Shown piece after piece: positions 19,185-29,398 of a stretch of 64,000 nucleotides of DNA (positions within the stretch are counted from its first letter, which is position 1; the number at the start of each line of letters is the position of its first letter). The notes beneath the pieces were generated by a model, which saw only the letters and a program-made list of their open reading frames with translations, was not told the DNA's origin and ran no database searches. A program made the translations under genes and the position numbers. Origin of the DNA: Bradyrhizobium semiaridum (GTDB lineage Bacteria; Pseudomonadota; Alphaproteobacteria; Rhizobiales; Xanthobacteraceae); contig NZ_JAGKJJ010000004.1 of NCBI RefSeq assembly GCF_020329505.1, positions 124,001 to 188,000 on the forward strand, in the 5' to 3' direction.

Positions 19185-19976
19185 TCAGTACTTGGCGACA
19201 ACCGGGCCGCTCCAGTTGAAGCGGTAGACCAGCGACGTGCTGATGGTCTGCACGAAGGGCTTGAAGGTGATGTCGCGGCCGTTCGAAAGGTTGGTGCCGT
19301 CGGCCAGCTCGGAGATGTTCTTGTTCTCGTAGTAGGCGGCACGATACTCGGTCTTCATGAACCAGCCCGGCGCCGTGATGCCGAAGATGTTCAGGTTGTT
19401 CTCGACGCCGCCGCCGACGAACCAGCCGCTGCGATCGAAGCCGTTCGTGTGCAGGCCGGCGGGGAGAGCCGTCGCGGTATCATACAGCGTGGTGCCCTTC
19501 CAGTGCGAGCTGGAGTAGCCGGCATTCACGTAGGACAGCACGTTCGGGGCGACCAGATAGCCGAGGCGCGCACCGGCGGCCCAGCTGTAGTCGTTCTTGA
19601 TGTTGCCAGCGACGAACGGACCCTGATCCTGGATGGTGCCCTTCAGGCTGCCGAACTGGCCGTCAGCGAACACGCCGATAACCCAGCTGTTGGCGGTCTG
19701 CCAGTCGTAGCCGGCGCCGACGGTACCGAACCAGCCATCGCCGCCCTGGCGCTGGTTGAAGCCGAGGATCGGCGCGCCCGTGGTGGTCGACTGGACGCCG
19801 GTGTCGGCATCCCAGATGCCGCCGCCGCCGCCGCCGAAGATGTAGAAGCCGGTCCAGCTCGGCGCGACCGGGAGCGGAGCCGGAGCCTTGGTGTAGGGGC
19901 GGGCAGCCAGGTCGGCCGCCGACGCCGATGCCGTCATCGCAGCAACCGCGGTCAGCGCGAGCAAAATCTTCTTCAT
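19185..19976 (-). CDS. Outer-membrane beta-barrel protein, Omp31/Omp25-like
   Basis: 263 residues with a signal peptide (MKKILLALTAVAAMTASASA, then mature A-D-L-A-A-R). The mature start with KAPAPLPVAPSWTGFYIFGG is the hallmark of the rhizobial Omp25/31 eight-stranded barrel family; the protein ends with an aromatic-rich LVYRFNW segment near the C-terminus as barrel proteins do. ATG 19976 has GAGGA upstream. A strong terminator follows. Role: abundant surface protein; specific function unknown. Confidence 0.9.
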   Translation of the reverse strand: MKKILLALTAVAAMTASASAADLAARPYTKAPAPLPVAPSWTGFYIFGGGGGGIWDADTGVQSTTTGAPILGFNQRQGGDGWFGTVGAGYDWQTANSWVIGVFADGQFGSLKGTIQDQGPFVAGNIKNDYSWAAGARLGYLVAPNVLSYVNAGYSSSHWKGTTLYDTATALPAGLHTNGFDRSGWFVGGGVENNLNIFGITAPGWFMKTEYRAAYYENKNISELADGTNLSNGRDITFKPFVQTISTSLVYRFNWSGPVVAKY

Positions 19977-20218
19977 ATCCAAATCCTCGACTTTAGCGTT
20001 CCAGCGGGTCACTGACGGGACGTGTTAGCGCCGATTCCCCAAGCTCATGTCGGGGACTATACGCAGTTCCACTGAAAATGCTGTTGCGGGTGAGACACAA
20101 CCGGCCGAAAACGCAGCGAGGGCTGCGCTGCGGACAGGCGAACGAAGACGGCCGTCGCCGGATCGAGGGCGGCCGGAAACTCATTTGAAATCAACCAGTT
20201 GGATCGTCGGCGCGTCAT

Positions 20219-22279
20219 CTAGACGTCGAGCAGATCGTCGCTCGCGAATTCGGCCTTGTCTGAGATGAAGGCAAATCGGGCTTCCGCCTTGGTGCCCATC
20301 AGCCGCTCCACGGAATCGGCAGTGCCTTCGCGATCTTCGGTCAGGAGTTTTACGCGCAGCAGGGTCCGCGTGGCGGGATCCATGGTGGTTTCCTTGAGCT
20401 GCGTCGGGTTCATTTCGCCAAGGCCCTTGAAGCGGCCGATCTCGACCTTTGCGTTGGCGTGGAATTCGGACTTGATCAGCTCATCCCGGTGGGCATCGTC
20501 GCGGGCGTACACGGTCTTCGTGCCATGGGTCAGCTTGTAGAGCGGTGGCACCGCCAGATAGAGGTGGCCTTGATCGATCAGCGGCTGCATCTGCCGGTAG
20601 AAAAAGGTGATCAGCAGTGAAGCGATATGCGCGCCGTCGACGTCGGCGTCGGTCATGATGATGATGCGCGAATAGCGCAGGTCCTCTTCGCGGTAATGCG
20701 TGAGCGTGCCGCAACCGAGCGCGAGAACCAGGTCGGCGAGCTGCGCGTTGGCAGTAAGCTTGTCCTTGCCGGCGGACGCGACGTTAAGGATTTTGCCCCG
20801 CAACGGCAGGATGGCCTGGGTCTCGCGGTTGCGTGCCTGCTTGGCGGTGCCGCCGGCCGAGTCGCCCTCGACGATGAAGAGCTCTGATCCTTCGGTGCCG
20901 GCGTTGGAGCAGTCGGTCAGCTTGCCGGGCAGGCGCAGCTTCTTGCCGGCGCTCTTGCGCGCGGTTTCCTTTTCCTGGCGGCGGCGCAGCCGCTCCTCGG
21001 CGCGATCGATCACGAAATCCAACAGGCGGTTGGCCTGGTTCGGATTGCCCGACAGCCAGTGATCGAACGGGTCCTTCATCGCCTGTTCGACGATGCGCTG
21101 CGCTTCCGCGGTGGCGAGGCGATCCTTGGTCTGGCCCTGGAATTCAGGCTCGCGCACGAACACCGAGAGCATCACGGCGGCGCCGACCATCACGTCTTCC
21201 GAGGTGATCGAGGCCGCGCGCTTGCCCTGGCCGGCGCGCTCGGCATGGTCCTTCAGGCCGCGCAGCAGCGCGCTGCGCAGGCCCGATTCATGCGTGCCTC
21301 CGTCCGGTGTCGGCACCGTGTTGGTGTAGGACGACAAGAAGCCGTCGGCGTCGGCGGTCCAGGCCACCGCCCATTCGCACGCGCCATGTGCGCCGCTGCG
21401 GCCGGACTTGCCGGAGAAGATGTCCTGATGCACCAGCGTGTCGGCGTGGATCGCCGCCGCGAGATAGTCCTTCAGGCCGCCGGGGAAATGGAAGGTCGCC
21501 TCGGGCGGCACATCCTCGACGCCCTTGAGCAACTCCGGGTCGCAGCGCCAGCGGATCTCGACGCCGCCGAACAGATAGGCCTTGGAGCGCGTCATCTTGA
21601 ACAGGCGCTGCGGCTTGAAGGCGGCCTTGGCGCCGAAGATGTCGGTGTCGGGCTTGAAGCGGGTGCGGGTGCCGCGGCGGTTGTTGATCTTGCCGAGATC
21701 CTCGAGCTTGCCTTTGGGAATGCCGCGCTCGAACACCATCCGGTAGAGCTTCTGGCTGCGCGCGACCTCGACCTCGAGTCGCGAGGAGAGCGCGTTGACG
21801 ACGGAGACGCCGACGCCGTGCAGACCGCCCGAGGTTTCGTAGACCTTGGAGTCGAACTTGCCGCCCGAGTGCAGCATGCACATGATGACTTCGAGCGCCG
21901 ACTTCTTCGGAAATTTCGGATGCGGGTCGACCGGAATGCCGCGGCCGTTGTCAGTTACGGTGAGGAAGCCATCGGCCGTCAGCTCGACCTCAATGAAGGT
22001 GGCGTGGCCGGCCAGCGCCTCGTCCATCGAGTTGTCGATCACCTCGGCGAACAGATGATGCAGGGCCTTCTCGTCGGTGCCGCCGATATACATGCCCGGC
22101 CGTTTCCGGACCGGTTCCAGCCCCTCCAGGACCTCGATGTCGGCCGCCGTATAGCCGTCCTCGGCGCTTCCCGTAGAGCGGGCGGCAACCTTCAGAGGTG
22201 CGCGAGCCTTGGACTCCGGGGCTCCGAACAGGTCGTCGGCAGACTTGGTTTTGGCGTTTGATTTCTGAGGCTTGGACAT
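20219..22279 (-). CDS. parE: DNA topoisomerase IV subunit B
   Basis: 686 residues. GHKL ATPase motifs (EVIDNSMDEALAG, DNGRGIPVD, GGLHGVGVSVVNALS) at the N-terminus and TOPRIM motifs at the C-terminal half (FIVEGDSAGGTAKQARNR, the DADVDGAHI metal site, IGRFKGLGEM). The length and the TAKQARNR form after EGDSA point to ParE rather than GyrB. It makes the decatenating topoisomerase with ParC, whose gene is not in this window. Confidence 0.95.
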   Translation of the reverse strand: MSKPQKSNAKTKSADDLFGAPESKARAPLKVAARSTGSAEDGYTAADIEVLEGLEPVRKRPGMYIGGTDEKALHHLFAEVIDNSMDEALAGHATFIEVELTADGFLTVTDNGRGIPVDPHPKFPKKSALEVIMCMLHSGGKFDSKVYETSGGLHGVGVSVVNALSSRLEVEVARSQKLYRMVFERGIPKGKLEDLGKINNRRGTRTRFKPDTDIFGAKAAFKPQRLFKMTRSKAYLFGGVEIRWRCDPELLKGVEDVPPEATFHFPGGLKDYLAAAIHADTLVHQDIFSGKSGRSGAHGACEWAVAWTADADGFLSSYTNTVPTPDGGTHESGLRSALLRGLKDHAERAGQGKRAASITSEDVMVGAAVMLSVFVREPEFQGQTKDRLATAEAQRIVEQAMKDPFDHWLSGNPNQANRLLDFVIDRAEERLRRRQEKETARKSAGKKLRLPGKLTDCSNAGTEGSELFIVEGDSAGGTAKQARNRETQAILPLRGKILNVASAGKDKLTANAQLADLVLALGCGTLTHYREEDLRYSRIIIMTDADVDGAHIASLLITFFYRQMQPLIDQGHLYLAVPPLYKLTHGTKTVYARDDAHRDELIKSEFHANAKVEIGRFKGLGEMNPTQLKETTMDPATRTLLRVKLLTEDREGTADSVERLMGTKAEARFAFISDKAEFASDDLLDV

Positions 22280-22407
22280 GGTTCTTCAAGTGGCGCGCCA
22301 GTTCTGGCGCGGCGAATCGGTTGCTTTGACTATGCCACGGATAGGCTGCCAATGGGGACGGCCGAGGGCAGCTGGGCCCCGCCGTCCCCTCAGATAGGCA
22401 GTGCCAA

Positions 22408-22776
22408 TTACGCCCGCGAGGTGCGGAACACAACGACCACGAACAGGGCCATGGCGGCAACCACCATGAGCGATCCGACGATCGGAGCGGCCTCGAGCGA
22501 GGGCCCCTTCAGCAGCACCAGCGCCACGCCGGCCGGGAACAGGATGCCACCCACGATATGCAGCCAGCCCTGGACCTTTGCCAGCAGCATGCTGCCGGCG
22601 GCCGGCACGAGGCGGTAGTACAGGCCGAACAGGAACAGAAGCACGCCGCCGACGAGATTGAGATGCGCATGTGCCGGCGCGAGCGTGAAGTCGTGCTGGA
22701 TACCCATGGCGATGCCCGCGAGCATTCCGAACAGCAGAACAACCACGCTCACGCACATCATCAGTGATCCGATCAT
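22408..22776 (-). CDS. Small membrane protein, haem-copper-oxidase-subunit-I-like fold
   Basis: 122 residues, four predicted transmembrane helices. It contains A-P-A-H-A-H-L-N-L-V-G in helix 2, a His-rich motif seen in short proteins related to the cbb3/NorB subunit I superfamily, which are too short to be oxidases. ATG 22776 has AAGGA 8 nt upstream; a longer in-frame start at 22845 lacks one. Function unknown; haem or metal binding via the His pair is inference. Confidence 0.7.
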   Translation of the reverse strand: MIGSLMMCVSVVVLLFGMLAGIAMGIQHDFTLAPAHAHLNLVGGVLLFLFGLYYRLVPAAGSMLLAKVQGWLHIVGGILFPAGVALVLLKGPSLEAAPIVGSLMVVAAMALFVVVVFRTSRA

Positions 22777-22974
22777 CCGGTGAATCCTTTTTTCTTGTGA
22801 GGAAATGTCAGCCAGCCGGAGCAGCAAGAGGCCGAAGCGCTCCATGGGAAATCACGTTCGATCCCCGCCTTTGTGACTTGATGTCACGCATTGGGCTGGC
22901 TTACCTGTTCTTAGGCGAAGGGCCGGTAGAAAGGTTCAATCAGGAACGCCACGGAGCGGAAGGCATTCGACGAG

Positions 22975-23505
22975 ATGGAAGATTTTGCGCGCGCCCTGGC
23001 TGAATTCGTGCGCCATCACCAGGCTTGGGCCGCCCCGATCGTCATGCTGCTGGCGTTCGGTGAATCGCTCGCTTTCATCTCGCTGCTGGTCCCGGCCTGG
23101 GGCGCGCTGGTCGCGATCGGCGCGCTGATCGGCGTCAGCGGCATCAGCTTCTGGCCGGTGTGGATCGCCGGCGGCATCGGAGCTGCGCTCGGCGACTGGG
23201 TCTCCTACTGGTTCGGCTATCGCTACAAGGAGCAGGTCGCGCAGATGTGGCCGCTGTCGCGCTACCCGGAGATATTGCCGCGCGGCGAGGCGTTCGTGAA
23301 AAGGTGGGGCGTGCCCAGCATCTTCATCGGCCGCTTCTTCGGTCCGCTACGCGCCTCGGTGCCGCTCGCCGCCGGCATTTTCGAGATGTCGTATTGGCAA
23401 TTCCAGATCGCCAATTTCGTCTCCGCGCTGGTCTGGTCGGCCGCGCTGCTGCTGTTCGGCGACGTCATCGCGCACGCCGTCGAATGGATCTGGCGGGCGG
23501 CGTAA
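22975..23505 (+). CDS. DedA-family membrane protein
   Basis: 176 residues, several transmembrane helices. The DedA/SNARE-associated core is visible: FGESLAFISLLVPAWGALVAIG, then GDWVSYWFGYRYKE and FIGRFFGPLRASVPLAAGI with the conserved Gly-Arg-F/x-Arg residues. DedA proteins are inner-membrane transporters linked to lipid (undecaprenyl-phosphate or PE) recycling and proton-motive-force maintenance. Which lipid is not deducible. Confidence 0.9.
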   Translation: MEDFARALAEFVRHHQAWAAPIVMLLAFGESLAFISLLVPAWGALVAIGALIGVSGISFWPVWIAGGIGAALGDWVSYWFGYRYKEQVAQMWPLSRYPEILPRGEAFVKRWGVPSIFIGRFFGPLRASVPLAAGIFEMSYWQFQIANFVSALVWSAALLLFGDVIAHAVEWIWRAA

Positions 23506-23643
23506 AGCCGGGCTCCGGGCCCAATCCGGCTCCCACAGCCTGTGAGAGAAACTAAAATTCGTTCTATCTCCGCGACGTGCTAGTAATTTCCCGGTGTTAG
23601 CTGAACAGCCGTCGTCACGCTCGGCTGCGGGGTTTTCGGCAAC

Positions 23644-26348
23644 ATGACAGCGCGTATCGTTTCAGCTCTGCTGCTGGTGCTGATCTCATCGATCCTGACC
23701 GGGGGCAACGCTGCCGGTCCGGCGAACGCGGAGCAGGGCCCGGTCTGGGTCGATCCGGGTTGGCGGCGGACGGTGGCGCGCTATCACGTCACATTCGATG
23801 AGCATGGTCTGAGCACGACAGTGTTCGACTTTGAGATCCAGGCGCTCGATGAGAAGGGCGCCCAGACCATCGCGCAGCAGACCATTGCCTATAACAGCTA
23901 CTTCACCGAACTATCCTCCGGCGAACTCGCTACGTTGAAGGCGGATGGCAGCGTCATCGCAGTCGATGAACGCGCCATCCGCGATCAACCGGCATCGGCG
24001 GACTTGTCCTCCCCCTATTTCGATGAGTTGCGGCACAGGATCATTGCCTATCCGCATGTTGCCGCCGGCGACAGGATCAGGGGACACCTGGTCTACAAGG
24101 CCAAGATCGCCAGGTTTCCCGGCGAGTTCGCGCAATACTGGGCGCAGCCGGCAGACCAGCCGCCGGAGTTGATGGAGCTCACGGTCGACGGGCCAGCCGC
24201 CAGGCCGCTGCATCTTGCGCTCAGAAACGTCGAGCATCGCGAGGAGCGGCTGGGCGAGCGGGTCATCCACCACGTGGATTTCAGGCAGCAGACGCCGAAG
24301 CCACGCCAGATCGACGCTGACTCGTTCGACGACGCCAGGCGTTTCGAAGTCAGCACCTTCGCCGATTATGCCGCCTTTGCTGCCATGCTCAATGCCCGTA
24401 ACGGGCCCATGGCCGTGCCCGATGCGAGGCTGCGAGCGCTCTCCACCGAGATCGTCGGCGACGCCGCCGACATCAACGGCAAGATCGAGCGAATTTACAA
24501 TTGGGTGGCACGGAATATCCGCTACGTCGGGATTGGTTTCGAGGACGGCGGCTGGACGTCGCAGCCGGCATCGGCCGTGCTCGCGGCCCGCTACGGCGAC
24601 TGCAAGGCGCATGCGACGATCCTCAAGGCCCTGCTGGCGGTTCACGGAATCGAAGCCAATCTGGTCGCGGTGAATGCCGATGTGCAATTCACACTCACGG
24701 AGGTCGCGACTGCCAATTTCAACCATGCCATCGTTTACGTGCCGGCGATCGACCGGTATCTCGACCCGACCGTATCGCTGCTGGGCTTCGGCGCGTTGCC
24801 GCCGGGCCTCGGCGGCAAGCCGGCACTCAACATCGACAAGGGCGCCGTGGTCCGCATTCCGGTGCCGAAGCCGGACCGTTTCTCGCTGGCGGCGGAGACC
24901 GACTACACCTTGGCAAAGGACGGTACGCGGCAAGCCCGCTCGATCCTGTCGGGCACCGGCGTCGGCGCGCTGCTGGGGCGTTCCGTCGCCCAAGGCCTTG
25001 AAGGGGTGGATCGGGCAGCGACGGCGAGGCGGCTGATCGAGCAGGCGCAGCTGAGCGGCACCGGCGACTACAGCTTTCCGAACCCGCGCGAGCTGTCCGA
25101 CAGCTACGCCATCACGGCCACATTCCAGATCAGCAAGCCTGTCGAACTCGGCGAATGGACGCGCATCAGGATGCTGCCGCTGACGGATGTGCGGCCCTCG
25201 CTGCAACTGTTGAGCGTTGGCGGTGCGACCGACCGGCCGTTCCTTTGCCGCTCGCTCGAGTACCGGGAGATCAGCTCGCTCACCCTTCCGGAGGGCACCA
25301 ATCTCAAGGAAAAGCCGTCGCCGGTCGCCTATACCAAAAGCTTTAGCGGCTCGACGGCGTATGGGGTTGCCAATGGCCGCATCGATGTGAGCGGTGCCGC
25401 CGAGCTCGACGGCCGGACGGTCCGTTCCAGCGCCGTCGTCCGCCTGAGCGTTGACGCGGCGGTCTGCCCGGCGGAGTTCGCCACGGCAATCAAGGCCGGC
25501 CTGGACCAGTTCACGGAGTTCAGATACGGGCCGATCGGCCTGACGCCTCAGGTGCCCGCCGCCGTCACGGACGTTCGTGCCGGCTTCGACGAGGGTGTCC
25601 GCGCGTTTGCAGCAAAGCAGTACAAGCTTGCCATGACGCGTTTCAAGCCGCTCGCCGAGGGCGGCGACGCCAGGGCTCAATCCTATGTCGGGCATATGTA
25701 CGAGAGCGGTCGAGGCGTCGAGCGCAACCCGGGCGAGGCACTGCGCTGGTTTCTGATGGCGGCCGAGCAGGGTGACTCCTACAGTCAGTCGCAAGTCGGC
25801 ATGCTCTACGAGACTGGACTGGGCATCGTTCACGACGAAAAGCTGGCGGCCGAATGGTATGCCAAGGCAGCCAATCACAACCATACCGACAGCATGGCTC
25901 GCCTGGCGACGATGTACCGCGACGGTCGCGGCGTGGCGCGAGATTTTGAGCAGGCGGTCCGTTGGTACACCAAGGCGGCCGATCAGGGCATTGCATGGGC
26001 GCGGGGAATCTGGCGTTGCTTTACATCAATGGCCAGGGCGTTCCGCAGGATACCGCGACAGCAATCCTTTTCCTTCGCCAGGCGGCCGATCAGAATGATG
26101 CCAACGCCCAATATAATCTCGGCTGGGCGTATGAGAGCGGCACCGGCGTTCCGCAGGACGCCCAGGAGGCCATCAAGTGGTATCGCAAGGCGGTTCAGGG
26201 CGGAAGTATCTTGGCCCGCACCCACCTCGACGCCCTGACTGGCGGGGACACGCTCATCGGCGCTGTCGTCCGCTACATCGGACAGGGTATCGGGTACTGT
26301 CGCGATATCGTTGCGCAGGCTATCGAAAGGATGCGGCGGACCGGGTAG
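23644..26348 (+). pseudogene. DUF3857/transglutaminase-like/Sel1-repeat protein, one frameshift
   Basis: Exported protein: signal peptide in the first ~28 residues, a DUF3857 domain to about 240, then a transglutaminase-like core with Cys in YGDCKAHA, His in FNHAIVYV and Asp in YLDPTVS, then Sel1 repeats from about residue 640. In the first frame the Sel1 pattern breaks after WYTKAADQGIAWARG (about 26000) and turns to non-family sequence ending at 26238. In another frame it resumes as GNLALLYINGQGVPQD and runs to 26348. One missing base, most simply in the GGGGAA run at 26000-26006, restores a 901-residue protein. True pseudogene or sequencing error. Confidence 0.8.
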
Positions 26349-26471
26349 GGTCTTGGAATAACGGCGAGCCGCGGGGGTTAGCGCGGACATCAGCGGTCGT
26401 CTCCGGTGTCATCGTGGGGCCGGCCCGAGACTGATAAGATCGCCGTCACTACCTCACCGGGAGAACCTCAC

Positions 26472-27461
26472 ATGGAATTGACACGACGTCACGCACTTGC
26501 CGGCGCCGCCGGCCTCGCTGCTGCGCCATTGTTGCCGTCTGTTTCCGCCAACGCCGCCGCGCCGATGGCCGACAAGCAGGCGCCGAGCTTCTACCGCTAC
26601 AAGGTCGGTGACATCCAGGTCACCGTGGTCTCCGACGGCAAGAACGTCTTCAGGCTGGAAGACTCCTTCATCACCAATGCGAAGCGGGACGACGTCAACG
26701 CCGCGCTGGAGAAGGCGTTCATGCCGCGCGACATGATGACGATCTACTTCGCACCGCTCGTGCTCAACACCGGCGGCAAGCTGGTCGTGATCGACACCGG
26801 CAACGGCGCGCTCGCGAAGACCAACAGCAAGGGCGCCAACGGCCTGTTCGCGGACAATTTCGTCGCGGCCGGATTCGACCCGAAGAACGTCGACATGGTC
26901 GTGATCTCGCACTTCCACGGCGACCATGTGAACGGCCTCTTGGCTGCCGACGGCACGCCGGCCTTCCCGAATGCCGAGGTCCTGGTGCCGGCCACCGAGT
27001 GGAAGTTCTGGATGGACGAGGGCGAGATGAGCCGCGCGCCCGCCGGCCGCATGCAGGGCCTGTTCAAGAACAACCGCAACATCTTCGAGGCCGGCCTGAA
27101 GAAGAAGGTGACGCCGTATGAATGGGGCAAGGAGATCGCGCCGGGCCTGACCTCGGTCGAGACTGTCGGGCACACGCCCGGCCACACCTCCTACGTGTTG
27201 GCGTCCGGCTCGGAGAAGGTCTTCATCCAGTCCGACGTCACGAACAACCCGAACCTGTTCGCGACCAATCCGGGCTGGCGCGCGTTCTTCGACCAGGATG
27301 GCGAGATGGCGGAGAAGACCCGCCGGCGCGTCTACGACATGCTGGTTGCGGAGAAGCTACAAGTGCAGGGCTTCCACTATCCGTTCCCGGGCCTCGGCAA
27401 TATCGTCAAGGACGGCAGCGGCTATCGCGTCGTGCCGGCAGCGTGGAATCCGACCATCTAG
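26472..27461 (+). CDS. Exported metallo-beta-lactamase-fold hydrolase
   Basis: 329 residues. The start MELTRRHALAGAAG followed by a hydrophobic stretch and A-N-A-A reads as a twin-arginine signal, so the enzyme is probably exported folded with metals. The zinc motif HFHGDHVNG is complete, with later ligands in GHTPGHTSYV (His), QSDVTNNP (Asp) and FHYPFPG (His). The family includes quorum-quenching lactonases and other hydrolases; substrate not determinable. ATG 26472 is preferred because it places the Tat motif at the N-terminus. Confidence 0.88.
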   Translation: MELTRRHALAGAAGLAAAPLLPSVSANAAAPMADKQAPSFYRYKVGDIQVTVVSDGKNVFRLEDSFITNAKRDDVNAALEKAFMPRDMMTIYFAPLVLNTGGKLVVIDTGNGALAKTNSKGANGLFADNFVAAGFDPKNVDMVVISHFHGDHVNGLLAADGTPAFPNAEVLVPATEWKFWMDEGEMSRAPAGRMQGLFKNNRNIFEAGLKKKVTPYEWGKEIAPGLTSVETVGHTPGHTSYVLASGSEKVFIQSDVTNNPNLFATNPGWRAFFDQDGEMAEKTRRRVYDMLVAEKLQVQGFHYPFPGLGNIVKDGSGYRVVPAAWNPTI

Positions 27462-27529
27462 CGAGGCATGGTTTCCCGGTTTCGGGGGCGGCGCTCGCGA
27501 CGCCCCCCGGGGTAGACGGAACCAAATCC

Positions 27530-27558
27530 TTGACGTCGGGCGGCCTTGGCCTTATAGC
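27530..27558 (+). promoter_or_regulatory. Promoter of the Arg-rich leader gene
   Basis: TTGACG at 27530-27535 and TATAGC at 27553-27558 with a 17-bp spacer. The expected start is about 27565-27566, i.e. at the ATG of the leader peptide gene, giving a leaderless transcript. The geometry matches the promoter before the aroG leader peptide. Confidence 0.7.
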
Positions 27559-27565
27559 CCCGCCC

Positions 27566-27640
27566 ATGATCAACGCCGCGACCATCATCATCGCTCGCCG
27601 CCGCCGCGCCATTGCGGTATGGGCGGTCGTTCGCGTTTAG
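27566..27640 (+). CDS. 24-residue Arg/Ile-rich leader peptide of the PaiB-like/argC operon
   Basis: An ATG at the predicted transcription start opens a 24-residue frame with Ile7-Ile9, four consecutive Arg (11-14, codons 27596-27607), a further Arg23, Trp19 and several Val. Flanking sequence can fold alternatively: 27572-27583 with 27625-27637 (1:2), 27622-27627 with 27653-27658 (2:3) and 27653-27663 with 27705-27715 (3:4, 11 bp with one G-U). This is the layout of ribosome-mediated attenuation; argC downstream makes arginine the likely signal, though the Ile block right after segment 1 leaves isoleucine possible. The run after the 3:4 stem (TCCCTTC) is a weak terminator tail. No ribosome-binding site is needed if leaderless. 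Confidence 0.6.
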   Translation: MINAATIIIARRRRAIAVWAVVRV

Positions 27641-27652
27641 ATCATCGCCCCT

Positions 27653-27715
27653 GCCGCCGGATCTCGTCCCGCGGCGCTCTTCCTTGGAAAAAGACACGCG
27701 GTTCGATCTGGCGGC
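27653..27715 (+). promoter_or_regulatory. Long leader hairpin (3:4 stem) before the PaiB-like gene
   Basis: GCCGCCGGATC at 27653-27663 pairs with GATCTGGCGGC at 27705-27715, and inside it CCGCG pairs with CGCGG and TCTTCC with GGAAAAAGA. The structure ends 29 bp before the PaiB-like ATG. It could end transcription or hold back translation; the weak U-run makes this uncertain. Confidence 0.5.
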
Positions 27716-27744
27716 TCCCTTCATCGCCCAGGAGCCCAAGAACC

Positions 27745-28410
27745 ATGTATACGCCACCGGTATTCAAGCCTGACCGCGCCGCAAGCCTCGGCTTCGCCGA
27801 AGCGCGCGGATTCGGCCTCGTCTGCGCGTGGGATGGCGGCAAGCCGATCGCCTCGGCGCTGCCGTTCTATCTGACCTATGCCGCGGACGGCACGCCGCGG
27901 GCGCTGTTTCATGTCGCCCGTCACAATCCGCTGGTAAAGGTGGCCGATGGCGGCTCCTGGCTGCTGGCCGTCACCGGGGCGGATGCCTATGTGTCGGCCG
28001 ACTGGTACGTGTCACCGGACCAGGTGCCGACCTGGCTCTATCAGGCGGTGCATCTGACCGGGCCGGTGCGGACCATGTCGGGTGAGGAACTCGCCGTTCA
28101 GATCGACGCCCTGAGCGCCAAGTTCGAGAACCGGCTGTTGCCGAAGAAGCCGTGGACGTCAGCCAAGATGACAGCCCCGCGGCTGGATGCGATGAAGAAC
28201 GCGATCGTGGGCCTCGAGATGACGGTGGAAGAGGTGGAGGGCAGCTTCAAGCTGAACCAGCACAAATCCGAGACCGACTTTGCGGCGGTCGCGGGCCATC
28301 TCGCTGCGCAAGCCGATGCCGGCGCGCAGGCGATCGCGCATCTGATGCGGCAAGCGCGGCCGGATGTCTTTGCTATCATGACGAACGAGCTCGAAAGGAG
28401 CGTGCCATGA
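27745..28410 (+). CDS. PaiB-family FMN-binding protein
   Basis: 221 residues of the FMN-binding split-barrel family annotated as negative transcriptional regulator PaiB. It opens [13 protein letters not shown] and contains the family blocks [12 protein letters not shown] and [20 protein letters not shown]. In Bacillus PaiB acts with the polyamine acetyltransferase PaiA; here no PaiA is adjacent. AGGAG lies 10 nt before ATG 27745. Its stop overlaps the argC start (ATGA), tying it to arginine synthesis, the precursor pathway of polyamines. Whether it regulates or has an enzymatic role is unknown. Confidence 0.88.
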   Translation: MYTPPVFKPDRAASLGFAEARGFGLVCAWDGGKPIASALPFYLTYAADGTPRALFHVARHNPLVKVADGGSWLLAVTGADAYVSADWYVSPDQVPTWLYQAVHLTGPVRTMSGEELAVQIDALSAKFENRLLPKKPWTSAKMTAPRLDAMKNAIVGLEMTVEEVEGSFKLNQHKSETDFAAVAGHLAAQADAGAQAIAHLMRQARPDVFAIMTNELERSVP

Positions 28411-29384
28411 CCCTCACCGATACCAATCAGCCGGCCACCAAGGGCGGCGCGACCAAGAGCGTGTTCGTCGACGGCGCCTCCGGCACCACCGGCCTCGGCA
28501 TCCAGGAGCGGCTGCGCCTGATCGGCGACGTCGCGGTGAAGCATATCGCCGAAGACAAGCGGAAGGATCCGGCGGCGAAACGGGCGCTGATGGAGGAAGT
28601 GGATCTCGTGATCCTCTGCCTGCCCGACGATGCCGCCAGGGAAACCGTGGCTGTCATCGATACGATGGGCGATGCCGCGCCGAAGGTGCTCGACGCCTCG
28701 ACGGCCTATCGCGTTGCGCCCGACTGGGCCTACGGCTTCCCCGAGCTCGCGCCCGACCAGGCCGACAAGATCAGGACGATGCCGAAGGTCTCCAATCCGG
28801 GGTGCTATCCGACCGGCGCGATCGCGCTGCTGCGGCCGATCGTCGATGCCGGCCTGTTGCCGCAGGACTATCCGGTCACGGTGAACGCGGTGAGCGGTTT
28901 TTCGGGCGGCGGCAAGTCGATGATCGCAAGCTTCGAGGACGGCTCGGCGCCGGCCTTCGAGCTCTACGGTCTCGGCTTCGAGCACAAGCACGTGCCGGAG
29001 ATGCAACTCTACTCGCATTTGACGCGGCGGCCGATCTTCATCCCGTCGGTCGGCAATTTCCGGCAGGGCATGCTGGTGTCGGTGCCGGTGCAGCTCGACG
29101 CGCTGCCGGGCAAGCCGACCGGGGCCGATCTGCAGGCGGCATTGGCGAAGCATTATGCCGGCAGCAAATACGTCAAGGCGATGCCGTTGCAGAATGAAGC
29201 CAGCAAAAGCGGCCGGCTCGAGCCGGAGGCGCTCAACGAGACCAACCAGCTCGAGCTCTACGTCTTCGCCAGCGACAAGCATCGCCAGGCGGTGCTGGTC
29301 GCGCGCCTGGACAATCTCGGCAAGGGCGCCTCGGGCGCAGCCGTGCAGAACATGCGGCTGATGCTCGGCCTCGCCGACAGCTAA
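28407..29384 (+). CDS. argC: N-acetyl-gamma-glutamyl-phosphate reductase (type 2)
   Basis: Third step of arginine synthesis: NADPH reduction of N-acetyl-glutamyl-phosphate to the semialdehyde. 325 residues, matching the shorter type 2 enzymes. Visible are the NADP loop [12 protein letters not shown], the catalytic Cys133 in [10 protein letters not shown] and the conserved [16 protein letters not shown] is 7 nt before the ATG, which overlaps the stop of the PaiB-like gene. A leader peptide gene with four Arg codons lies upstream of the pair. Confidence 0.96.
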   Translation: MTLTDTNQPATKGGATKSVFVDGASGTTGLGIQERLRLIGDVAVKHIAEDKRKDPAAKRALMEEVDLVILCLPDDAARETVAVIDTMGDAAPKVLDASTAYRVAPDWAYGFPELAPDQADKIRTMPKVSNPGCYPTGAIALLRPIVDAGLLPQDYPVTVNAVSGFSGGGKSMIASFEDGSAPAFELYGLGFEHKHVPEMQLYSHLTRRPIFIPSVGNFRQGMLVSVPVQLDALPGKPTGADLQAALAKHYAGSKYVKAMPLQNEASKSGRLEPEALNETNQLELYVFASDKHRQAVLVARLDNLGKGASGAAVQNMRLMLGLADS

Positions 29385-29398
29385 GATCAGGGCGCATC

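Noticed and set aside
19976..20060. Seven-codon frame starting 7 bp after a TATAGT box upstream of the outer-membrane barrel gene
   Set aside because: It resembles the leaderless leader design by spacing, but has no control codons, no -35 box and no attenuator fold.
23911..25884. A 657-residue minus-strand frame
   Set aside because: Complement of the transglutaminase/Sel1 gene, with high-GC shadow composition and no start signal.
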